Shown: one piece after another, positions 13,965-22,276 of the stretch
How the letters are laid out: each line of letters starts with the position of its first letter
How positions within the stretch are numbered: the first letter of the stretch is position 1
From: Bacteroidales bacterium
Lineage (GTDB): Bacteria > Bacteroidota > Bacteroidia > Bacteroidales > UBA4181
Direction: 5' to 3'
NCBI GenBank assembly: GCA_031275285.1
Contig: JAISOY010000037.1
Location: forward strand, 1-35,312
Length of the DNA stretch: 35,312 bases
Notes under the pieces: model-generated
The model's input: only the letters and a program-made list of their open reading frames with translations
What the model was told of the DNA's origin: nothing
The model's database searches: none
Position numbers and translations under genes: made by a program

Positions 13965-16112
13965 ATGATGGAGGATATATATATATCGCAGGACAGGGGG
14001 AATGAAAAGGAATACCAGCAATATCTCGATGCGATGGATGCCGTATCGATTGAGAAAGTGGCATCGGCCAGCGTGTTTTTTGAGCCACTGGAAGGAAATG
14101 TCCTGGTAGATGTAGGTATGGCATCGGGCACAAGTTCGGCGATTCTGGCACAGCTTTTCCCTAAATTGTCCATCATTGGGGTGGATATCAATCCGAAGAT
14201 GGTGGATATGGCTCAGGACAAATATCGGCTTCCCAACCTTTCGTTCAGGGTAGACGACGGTGAAAAACTGGCGGGTTTTGAAAATAACTCGGTAAACGGA
14301 TTTTTCAATTGCTCATCCATCCATCATATCACATCTTTCAACGGGTACGACAGCAACCGTGCCTATAGTACCATAGCCTGCCAGACAAAGCTTCTGAAAG
14401 AGCGGGGTATCATTGTGATTCGTGATTTCGTGAAGCCTGGTAACCGGGAAGTGATGCTTGAACTTTCGACCGCTGACAAATCCGATCGTCCAAACGATTG
14501 CGAGTTATTGCTCAATTTTGCACAGGCAGCCCGTTCGCTTGCTGTTGCCGGAGAACGCGGATTTCCCGTTAAGGAACTGTCTCAAAAGAGCAAAGATCGA
14601 CGCCGTTTCAGACTATTCTATGCCGATGCTGTCGAGTTTGTCCGTCGCAAGGATTATTATGAGAATTGGGATGTGGAATTACAGGAAGAATACGGATATT
14701 TTACGCAACAGGAGTTCGAGGATTGTTTCCGTAACAACGGACTGCGTATTATTCTCTCATCGCCGATTTATAACCCGTGGATCATTGCCAACCGTTACCG
14801 CGGACAATTTTGTCTTTACGATCTCAATGGGGAAATGCTGGGCTTCCCTCCTACCAATTACCTGATAGCGGGTGAAAAGACGGAAAAGGGCGGAAAAAAG
14901 ATCTTTCCCGTAAGGTATTTACCCGAATCGGATAAACCGTTCTTGAAGTTTTCCGCATACCTTAACACACAGAACCATCAGGTCTACGATCTGGTGGAAC
15001 GTCCCAACGAGGTGGTCGATCTGATCCCTTATTACCGAAACGGCGATAAAATAGAGATATTGGCCAAACATGCCTACCCACGGCCGCTGGTAAATGCGGA
15101 AACGGACAGCGCTATCATCGACGGGAAGTATTACGGAGGCTACCTGACGGAAGGAATTACAGCATCCAAAACAGGTGATATAGCCACCATCCTGCATGAA
15201 CGAACAGGTATCGGTACTGAGGATTGCCTTTCGACGGATATTTCGCTGAACTACTATACCTCGCCGGGAGGAATCAACGAGAAAGTATCGTCATATCTGG
15301 TACAACTCAGTCATTCACCTGATGATTCGGTGATGTTTGCCAATAAATATCCGGGGCTGAACGAATGGTCCGTCATCCGTAAATATGATGCGGAACAGCT
15401 TTTGAAAACCGCTCAGACAGGGACATTGGCCGAAGCACGCCTGGAACTGAATATTTATCACTTATTTCGTAAAAAACAGATCCTTTTACCTAAATGGATG
15501 GGTGAAAAAATAGAAATCGGAAAAGATAATATTCCCGAAATTACCCGATTTGATGAACTGATCGGAAGGCAAGCAAAATGCTTTGAGCCTGCCATAAATA
15601 CATCTTCGTTTCTTACGACACAGAGGGTATTATTTGCCGAATCCGGACCTGAATCGGGAAAAAACGTCCTGGAATATGTCTATCCATCGTCGGTAAGTTC
15701 CAACACACTGATTACGCTGCCTGTCTGCAATTATTCGGACAAAGTTTATATCGGCCTTGAATTACGTGACCTGCCCGTACCGCAGATATTATCGGGCAAT
15801 AGTACCATTATTACAGTTCCTGCAAGGCGGTTGCTGAAGGAAATCACAAACTTTCAAATGCTTGAGGAGTACATACTACAAATGGATTTATTCGGATCAA
15901 AAGTTACTCGTTTCTCCAAACTCGGCGAAAAATATTTTCCAAGCGTCGGTGTAACACCCGAACAGGTATATCCCTATATGGTGCAAACGGATATTCCTGC
16001 AAAAGATCTGGCATGGGTGGAACTGGACACATTGATCAATCATGCGGAACAACTTCATGACGGGCATCTGCTGATCAGTCTTTTCAGATTGTGGCATGCA
16101 CTACATGGCTGA
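13965..16112 (+). CDS. Methyltransferase fused to two NUDIX-like domains
   Basis: A 715-residue multidomain protein. Residues about 40-270 are a class I SAM-dependent methyltransferase: motif I VDVGMASGTSSAIL (48-61), acidic VDINP (73-77) and IIVIRDFVKPG (149-159). The remainder resembles two ADP-ribose-pyrophosphatase-type NUDIX folds in series. The first, about 335-505, has YDLVERPNEVVDLIPY, then YYTSPGGINEKVSSYLV (430-446), which parallels the SPGxxxE segment of ADPRases. Its Nudix box reads only LTEGI...LHERTGI, lacking the REUxEExGU glutamates. The second, about 545-715, has YFPSVGVTPEQVYPYMV and AWVELDTL with no recognisable box. Both therefore look catalytically dead or altered. It precedes nrtR and the NAD-salvage genes. 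The substrate is unknown; methylation of an RNA or nucleotide is only a guess. Confidence 0.7.
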   Translation: MMEDIYISQDRGNEKEYQQYLDAMDAVSIEKVASASVFFEPLEGNVLVDVGMASGTSSAILAQLFPKLSIIGVDINPKMVDMAQDKYRLPNLSFRVDDGEKLAGFENNSVNGFFNCSSIHHITSFNGYDSNRAYSTIACQTKLLKERGIIVIRDFVKPGNREVMLELSTADKSDRPNDCELLLNFAQAARSLAVAGERGFPVKELSQKSKDRRRFRLFYADAVEFVRRKDYYENWDVELQEEYGYFTQQEFEDCFRNNGLRIILSSPIYNPWIIANRYRGQFCLYDLNGEMLGFPPTNYLIAGEKTEKGGKKIFPVRYLPESDKPFLKFSAYLNTQNHQVYDLVERPNEVVDLIPYYRNGDKIEILAKHAYPRPLVNAETDSAIIDGKYYGGYLTEGITASKTGDIATILHERTGIGTEDCLSTDISLNYYTSPGGINEKVSSYLVQLSHSPDDSVMFANKYPGLNEWSVIRKYDAEQLLKTAQTGTLAEARLELNIYHLFRKKQILLPKWMGEKIEIGKDNIPEITRFDELIGRQAKCFEPAINTSSFLTTQRVLFAESGPESGKNVLEYVYPSSVSSNTLITLPVCNYSDKVYIGLELRDLPVPQILSGNSTIITVPARRLLKEITNFQMLEEYILQMDLFGSKVTRFSKLGEKYFPSVGVTPEQVYPYMVQTDIPAKDLAWVELDTLINHAEQLHDGHLLISLFRLWHALHG

Positions 16113-16248
16113 AATGTTTATGTATACTTTATAGAACCGACAGGCAACTAACTTTTCGCCAATCCAGATAAAAACCAATCGCCATTATCCTATAAATAAA
16201 TCGAATAAGATTATTCTTTATCTCAATGCGTACTTTTTACACATTTTA

Positions 16249-16280
16249 TTTGGAAAATCATTTTCCACACCTTATATTTG
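16249..16280 (+). promoter_or_regulatory. nrtR promoter with a palindromic operator
   Basis: TTTG (16249-16252) and TATATTTG (16273-16280) are spaced 20 bp, a good Bacteroidetes promoter. Between them sits the perfect palindrome TGGAAAATCATTTTCCA (16251-16267), and the -7 box runs into TTTGCGTAAAA (16277-16287). A repressor on the palindrome would block the polymerase, so autoregulation by NrtR is likely. Confidence 0.6.
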
Positions 16281-16300
16281 CGTAAAAACCACACAATGAT

Positions 16301-17002
16301 ATGTCCGAAATAAAAAAATATTGTTATGAATACCCTCGTCCAGCTGTTACAACCGACAGTGTTATCTTCGGTTTTGATGAAGGGGAATTGAAGATTTTAT
16401 TGATAGAAAGAGGTCTTGAACCTTTCAAAGGGCAATGGGCATTACCAGGCGGTTTCATGCAAATAGATGAAGACGCCGAAACCTGTGCGTTAAGGGAGTT
16501 GAAAGAAGAAACAGGTGTATGTAATGCTTTTATGGAGCAGTTGTACACCTTCTCGAAAGTAGACAGGGACCCACGTTATCGTGTAATAAGCATTGCTTAT
16601 TATGCTTTGGTGAAACTTTCCGATTATAAAGTGGAAGCAGGCGACGATGCCAGCAAAGCGCAATGGTTTCCGCTTTCTGAAGTTCCGCCGCTTGCCTTTG
16701 ACCACGAGCATATTCTGCAAACCGCTATTGAACGATTGAAAGGAAAAATCAGATATCAACCGATCGGGTTCGAGTTGTTGCCCGAAAAGTTTACTATCCC
16801 CGATCTACAACGTTTGTACGAAGTTACTCTGCAAACGAAACTTGATCGGCGGAACTTCAGGAAAAAGTTCCTATGCACAGGTTTACTGATCGACTTATCT
16901 GAACAGGTGAAAGGTGTTCCGCACAAAGGTGCCAAGCTATACCGATTCGATAAGGCGAAATACGAAGAATTGACCCGCAAGGGATTCTATTTTGAAATTT
17001 AA
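16301..17002 (+). CDS. nrtR: NrtR-type NUDIX-wHTH transcriptional regulator
   Basis: A 233-residue protein with an N-terminal NUDIX domain and a C-terminal winged helix (about 165-233, ending [21 protein letters not shown]), the NrtR layout. The Nudix box is complete at residues 51-73 (G-x5-E-x7-RELKEETGV), so hydrolysis of an ADP-ribose-like ligand is possible, unlike in NrtR members that only sense it. NrtR proteins repress NAD biosynthesis and release DNA on binding ADP-ribose or related ligands; a relative in Bacteroides (AraR) senses arabinose instead. Here nicotinamidase-like and nicotinate phosphoribosyltransferase genes follow, which favours NAD control. The start is just downstream of a palindromic promoter. 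Confidence 0.85.
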   Translation: MSEIKKYCYEYPRPAVTTDSVIFGFDEGELKILLIERGLEPFKGQWALPGGFMQIDEDAETCALRELKEETGVCNAFMEQLYTFSKVDRDPRYRVISIAYYALVKLSDYKVEAGDDASKAQWFPLSEVPPLAFDHEHILQTAIERLKGKIRYQPIGFELLPEKFTIPDLQRLYEVTLQTKLDRRNFRKKFLCTGLLIDLSEQVKGVPHKGAKLYRFDKAKYEELTRKGFYFEI

Positions 17003-17022
17003 ACTCTTTAAAATCTGATGAT

Positions 17023-17817
17023 ATGAGCATATTATTTTTGATCATCGACATGCAGAACGACTTTTGTCGCCCCACAGGCACCCTTTATGTGCCCGGTGCG
17101 GAAAAGGATGTGGAACGTCTGAGCCGGTTCATTGCTGAGAACAAAGAATATATCAGCGAAATAATTCTGACGCAGGACAACCATCAGGTAATGGATATTG
17201 CTCATCCTTGTTTCTGGAAAAACGTACAGGGCAAACATCCTCAGCCTTTTACTTCCGTCTCTTTGCAGGATGTAACGGAAGGAAAATGGATACCCATACA
17301 GAGTAAAGAAGAAGCAACCATTTATCTGCAAAAGCTGGAAGAGGCAGGCGAATATACCCATACCATATGGCCTGAGCATTGTATCTGGGGGAGTGAGGGA
17401 GCAGCCATCGATCCTGTATTGATGAACGAAATCATCAATTGGGCAAGGGAAGGTAAGACTTTCGACCTGATAAGTAAGGGAACAAATCCCCTCACCGAAC
17501 ATTTCGGAGCATTCAGGGCCAATATCCCAATAGATGACGAGCCAGAGACACAGTTCAATACCAGATTATTGCAGCAATTGGAGTCTGCCGACAGGATATG
17601 GGTGGCGGGCGAGGCTAAAAGCCATTGCGTGGCAAACACCTTGAAACAGCTTCTCGATTATCCTAACGTTCTGCAAAAGACAGAAATTCTCGAAGACTGT
17701 ATGAGCAATGTAGCGGGATGCGACCAGTTGGCCGTACCGATTTTCGATCAGGCAAAAAAGCTGGGAATGAAATTCACAACCACCAATCAAATCCGTTTTA
17801 AAACAATTAAAAAGTGA
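17023..17817 (+). CDS. pncA: Isochorismatase-fold cysteine hydrolase, probable nicotinamidase
   Basis: A 264-residue cysteine hydrolase, cytoplasmic. The triad is visible: Asp9 in IIDMQNDF, Lys in LISKGTNPL (about 153) and Cys in AKSHCVANT (about 200). A TQDNHQ segment (about 50-55) gives the Asp/His metal site of nicotinamidases, and a second His occurs in IAHPCFW. It would convert nicotinamide to nicotinate for the PncB encoded next. It is longer than a typical nicotinamidase (about 180-220 residues), with insertions near 80-115. It starts 20 bp after nrtR on the same strand, so it is probably in its operon. Hydrolysis of another amide cannot be excluded. Confidence 0.75.
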   Translation: MSILFLIIDMQNDFCRPTGTLYVPGAEKDVERLSRFIAENKEYISEIILTQDNHQVMDIAHPCFWKNVQGKHPQPFTSVSLQDVTEGKWIPIQSKEEATIYLQKLEEAGEYTHTIWPEHCIWGSEGAAIDPVLMNEIINWAREGKTFDLISKGTNPLTEHFGAFRANIPIDDEPETQFNTRLLQQLESADRIWVAGEAKSHCVANTLKQLLDYPNVLQKTEILEDCMSNVAGCDQLAVPIFDQAKKLGMKFTTTNQIRFKTIKK

Positions 17818-17958
17818 AAGTGGAAAATAGCACAAAGCGTAAAAATCATCAAATTATGTATGGTTTAAAGAGGTATGATTAAAATAATGATTTCATCACA
17901 ACATTTCAAGAATTCGTGAGCATTAGCCTATATAGTCATGCAAAGCATACATACCATA

Positions 17959-18084
17959 TTGACGATTTTCTGTCCAAGCGGAGCCAATAAACGGAGCGCG
18001 TTAAAACTTAGTACAGCGTTCTCACGACCGAAGGGAGTAATCGTCAAGTCGTATTTGGTTCTTTTTGCGGTGTCAAAAAGAACC
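17959..18084. repeat. Intergenic inverted repeats between pncA and pncB
   Basis: TTGACGATT (17959-17967) and AATCGTCAA (18039-18047) form a 9-bp inverted repeat; just after it, GGTTCTTTTT (18057-18066) and AAAAAGAACC (18075-18084) form a hairpin around gcggtgtc. The second hairpin looks like a dispersed Bacteroidetes intergenic sequence and could end the nrtR-pncA transcript. The rest of the 350-bp gap (17818-18168) holds a GCGTAAAAAT stretch (17838-17847) but no gene or clear promoter. Confidence 0.5.
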
Positions 18085-18168
18085 AGAAAAAGGACAAATT
18101 GATGTTTTTATTTTCTAGATATCCCAAACAACACGTTCTCATAAACAAAATCAAAAATTATTTATTCC

Positions 18169-19329
18169 ATGATTATACAAGATTTTATAGATAATGACCT
18201 GTACAAATTCACCACGATGAACGCCATACAGAAAAAATTTCCCGATGCGGAAGTAGTTTATAGGTTTGTCAACAGGGGAAAGACGCAATTTCCGGATGGT
18301 TTTGCGGCGGCGCTCAGGAAAGAAGTAGAAGCGATGCAGACACTCAGTCTGAGCAAAGAGGCCGAAACCTACATGCGGAAGAAATGTTATTATTTCGATC
18401 CGGTATTTTTCGACCTGCTGAAAGGTTATCGTTTCAATCCCGATGAAGTTACCGTTACACAAAACGGAGGCGAACTGGATGTCGAGATACGCGGATTGTG
18501 GTATCGCACCGTACTGTGGGAAGTACCGCTAATGGCCATCATTTCGGAACTTTATTTCCAGATGATGGGACAAGTAGCGCAACAAACAGAGGAAAGAGTT
18601 ATTGCCAAAGCGAAACTATTCAGGGAAAATACTGTAGAACTTTCCGAATTCGGTACCCGTAGGCGGTATTCATTCGATGTACAGGACAAGGTGGTATCTG
18701 CACTGATGGAGAATATGGGACGTTATTTCAACGGTACCAGTAATGTTTATCTGGCGATGAAACACCATACTGTCCCTATGGGTACACATCCACATGAGTG
18801 GTTTATGTATCATGGAGCGCATTATGGATACCGAATTGCAAATATGCAGGCTATGGAAAACTGGATCGACGTATACGGCGGATATCTGGGTATTGCCCTG
18901 ACGGATACCTATACAACCGATAATTTCTTTAATAGCTTCTCGACAAAGCATGCAAAGCTTTTCGACGGATTGAGATGGGACAGCGGCGATCCGTTTGATT
19001 TTACCGAAAAAGCGATAAGGCATTATACGAAACACCGTATCGATCCGAAATCTAAAACTATTGTATACAGCGACGGTCTCGATACGGATAGCCTCTTACA
19101 GATAAAGGCTTTTGTGAAAGGGCGTATCCATGATGTTTACGGTGTAGGTACTTACCTTACCAACGATGTAGGCGTGAAGCCACTGAATATGGTCATTAAG
19201 TTATTTGAAGTGAAACCGGCAGGAAATCACTGCTATGTACCTGCCGTAAAATTATCCGACGTACAGGGGAAATATACCGGTGATCCTAATGAGATTGAAT
19301 TGTGCAAGAAGTTATTGAGGTTGGACTGA
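18169..19329 (+). CDS. pncB: Nicotinate phosphoribosyltransferase
   Basis: A 386-residue enzyme that makes nicotinate mononucleotide from nicotinate and PRPP with ATP, the Preiss-Handler entry step. Family segments are present: the N-terminal DNDLYKFTTMNAIQ, FGTRRRYSFDVQDKV (about 160-175), MGTHPHEWFM with the His that is phosphorylated, DTYTTDNFF, and LRWDSGDPFDFTEKA (about 262-277) followed by YSDGLD. Length matches E. coli PncB (about 400). It follows the nicotinamidase-like gene on the same strand after a 350-bp gap with repeats, so it may have its own promoter. With nrtR it forms an NAD-salvage group. Confidence 0.95.
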   Translation: MIIQDFIDNDLYKFTTMNAIQKKFPDAEVVYRFVNRGKTQFPDGFAAALRKEVEAMQTLSLSKEAETYMRKKCYYFDPVFFDLLKGYRFNPDEVTVTQNGGELDVEIRGLWYRTVLWEVPLMAIISELYFQMMGQVAQQTEERVIAKAKLFRENTVELSEFGTRRRYSFDVQDKVVSALMENMGRYFNGTSNVYLAMKHHTVPMGTHPHEWFMYHGAHYGYRIANMQAMENWIDVYGGYLGIALTDTYTTDNFFNSFSTKHAKLFDGLRWDSGDPFDFTEKAIRHYTKHRIDPKSKTIVYSDGLDTDSLLQIKAFVKGRIHDVYGVGTYLTNDVGVKPLNMVIKLFEVKPAGNHCYVPAVKLSDVQGKYTGDPNEIELCKKLLRLD

Positions 19330-19387
19330 TTTAGAATTTAATCTATTATTCACCATGATGATTATCTGATATCTTATTCTTAATATT

Positions 19388-22132
19388 TTATATGGATGGA
19401 TCGAATTCATATAGTTCTTTATAAGCAGTGGAATAATACACTCCTCCTATATACGCTTTGTTGTTAATAACAAAAACAAAAAAACCTTCACCACCTGAAT
19501 TAGGTATTTTAGTAAAATGAGTCCAAGTGTCTGATTCCGGATGGTATTCCCAAATATCCCGAACAGGAAGGGTTCCACTATTTGCCGCTGATAACCCTAA
19601 ACCAGCAAATATGCGTCCATTTATAACAAAGGAAATAGCTCCTCGTGTGGGATCTCCGGGATATTGTCTTTTTTCTGTCCAGTTATCACTAACAGGATCA
19701 TATTCATAGAAATCATTGAATCGATCCAATCCAAAAGATCCGCAACCTACATAGCCTTTCCCATTATGGGAAAAAGCGATTGCATTTGACCGTGCATGAA
19801 ACGGAAATCCCGTTTTTCTTATCCATTGATCTGTATGAGGATCGTACATCCTTACTGTATTTGTATAGCTACGATCAACATTTCCACCGCAATTATAGGC
19901 TTTATTATCAATTACAAATGTAAACGTTCCGCTGGAATGAATATCCGGAAGATCATTAATTTTAAGCCAATTTACTGGTGTTCCGGTTGATCGATGGAAA
20001 TCTGTAAAATTTCCTCCGCCTCCGTAGTATAGCTTATCAGCTATCTGGAAAAAGGTTGGCTGACTTCTGTTAACATAATTATATTTTTCTGCTTCAGACC
20101 ATGAATTATATTGAGGATTGTATTTAAGAAGGCTATTGTTGGTTCTAATATAACCTTGATTATCTATTGAATACGACGCCTGAAAAGAACAGCTCGATAC
20201 TGGTAATCCTGCTTTCCTGGCCCATGGGGTGATTAATTTAAAGTTAGAATCAGAGTAACTACCATTACCATCAACAGATACAAGAATAGGAGCGTCAATA
20301 CGGGGAATAGTATTAGGTATTGTGACTTTTATTTCATTTATTGAACAACTAATAATATTTAGATTGTAATTAGAGCAAGTGACTTTAAGTTTGTTGGCAG
20401 TACTTGAAAAATAGTTGCCGGTAATGGTTATAATATCACCAGCTTTTCCTGAGGTTGGATAGATACCGTCGATTTTAGGTGCAATATATCTAAATTTTTC
20501 GCTGGCTATTATTGTAAGACCATCACGTTTAATTTTTACATCAGCTAATTTATTTTGATTGAACTTAGGAATTATTGCTTTAATTCTTGTTGGAGAAAAT
20601 TCTGAAATAGTAACTTTTGTCTGGTCTATATAGATAGAAATATTTTCTGGTACATGTCCAAAACCACTGCCTTCTATGATTATTTCATCATCTCTTAGTC
20701 CCTCTTTAGGCGAAAAAGTTGAAATAACAGGTGTCTGGTATTTAAACTGGTTATTACTTTTTCCAATCAGGCCATTATTTTGCACTAAAATATCTACCTT
20801 ATCAATACCTGTAGAAAATGGTACAATCACCTTGAGTAAAGTATCCGAAATAAAATGGTATTTTTCAACTTTATATGATCCGAACATAACCGAGAGCGTA
20901 TTTGTTGATAGCATGTATTTTCCTTCTATGGTAATTGTATCGCCACCACAAGCACTTTGTCGACTTAAAGAGCTAACAATCGGTTTTTGGTAAATAAACA
21001 TATATGGAGCGTTTATGTTCATAAAATCAGTCTCTACAGAAATGGTAGCATTTTCAATTCCGGTTTCTGCGACAGGAGCAAATACTGTAATCAGAGAATC
21101 GGAAAGTTGTACGACGAAAGCCTTTTTTCTATCAAATTTTACTGTTATATTTGAATTCAAAGATGAATGTCCGAAATTTGTTCCCCTGATTTTTATAAGA
21201 TCTCCATTGATTCCTTTTTGTGGACTTATTTCCCGGATAAACGGTAAATTATAAGAGAAGTGTTGATCAGAGTCGGTTGTAAAATGATCATATACGTACC
21301 GGATTATCGCACTTTTTATACCTTTTGATGATGGTACCAGCACGGCATATACTGAATCTTTTAGAGAAAGAATTTTAGCCTCTTCTTGATTAAAAAAGAT
21401 CGTCGGCTTTAATGCCGGACTTGAATAATTTTTTTCTTTTAAATAAACAGTGTCCAAAAATGTACCTGATGTTGGATAAAAGTCAAGAATTTCAGGTCTT
21501 TTATATTTAAAATCATTATATGAAATTTTTTGTTCATTAGCATTAACAAAAATAGTTGCCGATTCATTTCCTTTAGATGATGGAACAAGGACTTTAATCA
21601 AAGTTTTTGAAGAAGCGATTATTTTTGCTTTTTGATCGTTGAACAGTACGATGCTTTTTAAGTCGCTGAAATTCTTGCCGTATATGGTTAAGGTATCTCC
21701 AGATATACCTGAAACAGGAGTAACAGATATTATTTCAGGCGCTAAACTTCCTAAACTTTTGAATGATACGGCTTCGGAATAATAGGTGAATTCTCTTGTC
21801 TTTGCATACGAACTAACATAATAAATTTTATCAAATATCATTGTATAATCTGCTTTTGCAGAAAAAGATATTTCTGATGGTTTCCCCAAAGATATACTTT
21901 CCGAATTTGAGATAATTGGATTTTCAGAAGTTCCAAAAACAAAGCCGTGATCAATTATATCAGCAGGATCAGTTAACAATGAACAATTGAATTCAGCCCC
22001 TTCATTAGTAATATTTGTAACTACTACGGTGTCAACCAATGGGGAGATATCAGATATTTTATCATCTTTTTTACACGAAAGAAAATAAAATAATATAAAT
22101 AAAATGATAAGAATATTTGATTTTGCCTTCAT
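19388..22132 (-). CDS. Lipoprotein with six TIG domains and a kelch propeller
   Basis: A 914-residue secreted lipoprotein. The signal ends in the lipobox FLSC (Cys20 from the start MKAKSNILI; one codon earlier is another ATG), so it is anchored in a membrane, probably the outer one. A fibronectin-like region (about 35-130) is followed by six IPT/TIG repeats, each with a pattern like PTSGxxGDxITIxGxxF, to about residue 635. The last 275 residues are kelch-type repeats with YDPxxDxW motifs. Such proteins bind glycans or other surface ligands in Bacteroidetes; the ligand is unknown. Paralogous to the next upstream gene, 8 bp away. DNA here is markedly AT-rich compared with the flanking genes. 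Confidence 0.85.
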   Translation of the reverse strand: MKAKSNILIILFILFYFLSCKKDDKISDISPLVDTVVVTNITNEGAEFNCSLLTDPADIIDHGFVFGTSENPIISNSESISLGKPSEISFSAKADYTMIFDKIYYVSSYAKTREFTYYSEAVSFKSLGSLAPEIISVTPVSGISGDTLTIYGKNFSDLKSIVLFNDQKAKIIASSKTLIKVLVPSSKGNESATIFVNANEQKISYNDFKYKRPEILDFYPTSGTFLDTVYLKEKNYSSPALKPTIFFNQEEAKILSLKDSVYAVLVPSSKGIKSAIIRYVYDHFTTDSDQHFSYNLPFIREISPQKGINGDLIKIRGTNFGHSSLNSNITVKFDRKKAFVVQLSDSLITVFAPVAETGIENATISVETDFMNINAPYMFIYQKPIVSSLSRQSACGGDTITIEGKYMLSTNTLSVMFGSYKVEKYHFISDTLLKVIVPFSTGIDKVDILVQNNGLIGKSNNQFKYQTPVISTFSPKEGLRDDEIIIEGSGFGHVPENISIYIDQTKVTISEFSPTRIKAIIPKFNQNKLADVKIKRDGLTIIASEKFRYIAPKIDGIYPTSGKAGDIITITGNYFSSTANKLKVTCSNYNLNIISCSINEIKVTIPNTIPRIDAPILVSVDGNGSYSDSNFKLITPWARKAGLPVSSCSFQASYSIDNQGYIRTNNSLLKYNPQYNSWSEAEKYNYVNRSQPTFFQIADKLYYGGGGNFTDFHRSTGTPVNWLKINDLPDIHSSGTFTFVIDNKAYNCGGNVDRSYTNTVRMYDPHTDQWIRKTGFPFHARSNAIAFSHNGKGYVGCGSFGLDRFNDFYEYDPVSDNWTEKRQYPGDPTRGAISFVINGRIFAGLGLSAANSGTLPVRDIWEYHPESDTWTHFTKIPNSGGEGFFVFVINNKAYIGGVYYSTAYKELYEFDPSI

Positions 22133-22140
22133 CATGTAAT

Positions 22141-22276
22141 CTAACTTTTAGACGGATCAAATTCCCAAACGGAATTTGTAGCTCCAGAAACGAAATATGC
22201 TTTATTGTTAACAACGAATATCATTGATGAATTTCGAATAAAACTCTGATTAGCAACAGAGTGTGGGAAACAAGCG
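22141..22276 (-). pseudogene. Out-of-frame C-terminal tail of the second TIG/kelch lipoprotein
   Basis: Past the stop at 22250 a different frame continues the same protein: FPHSVANQSFIRNSSM..., then IFVVNNKAYF and WEFDPSKS, ending at 22141. This aligns with the C-terminus of the paralogue (FVFVINNKAYIGG...YEFDPSI). Losing one A from the A8 run (plus T8 at 22277-22284) would join the frames. So the gene is frameshifted or the run length is miscalled. Confidence 0.8.
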
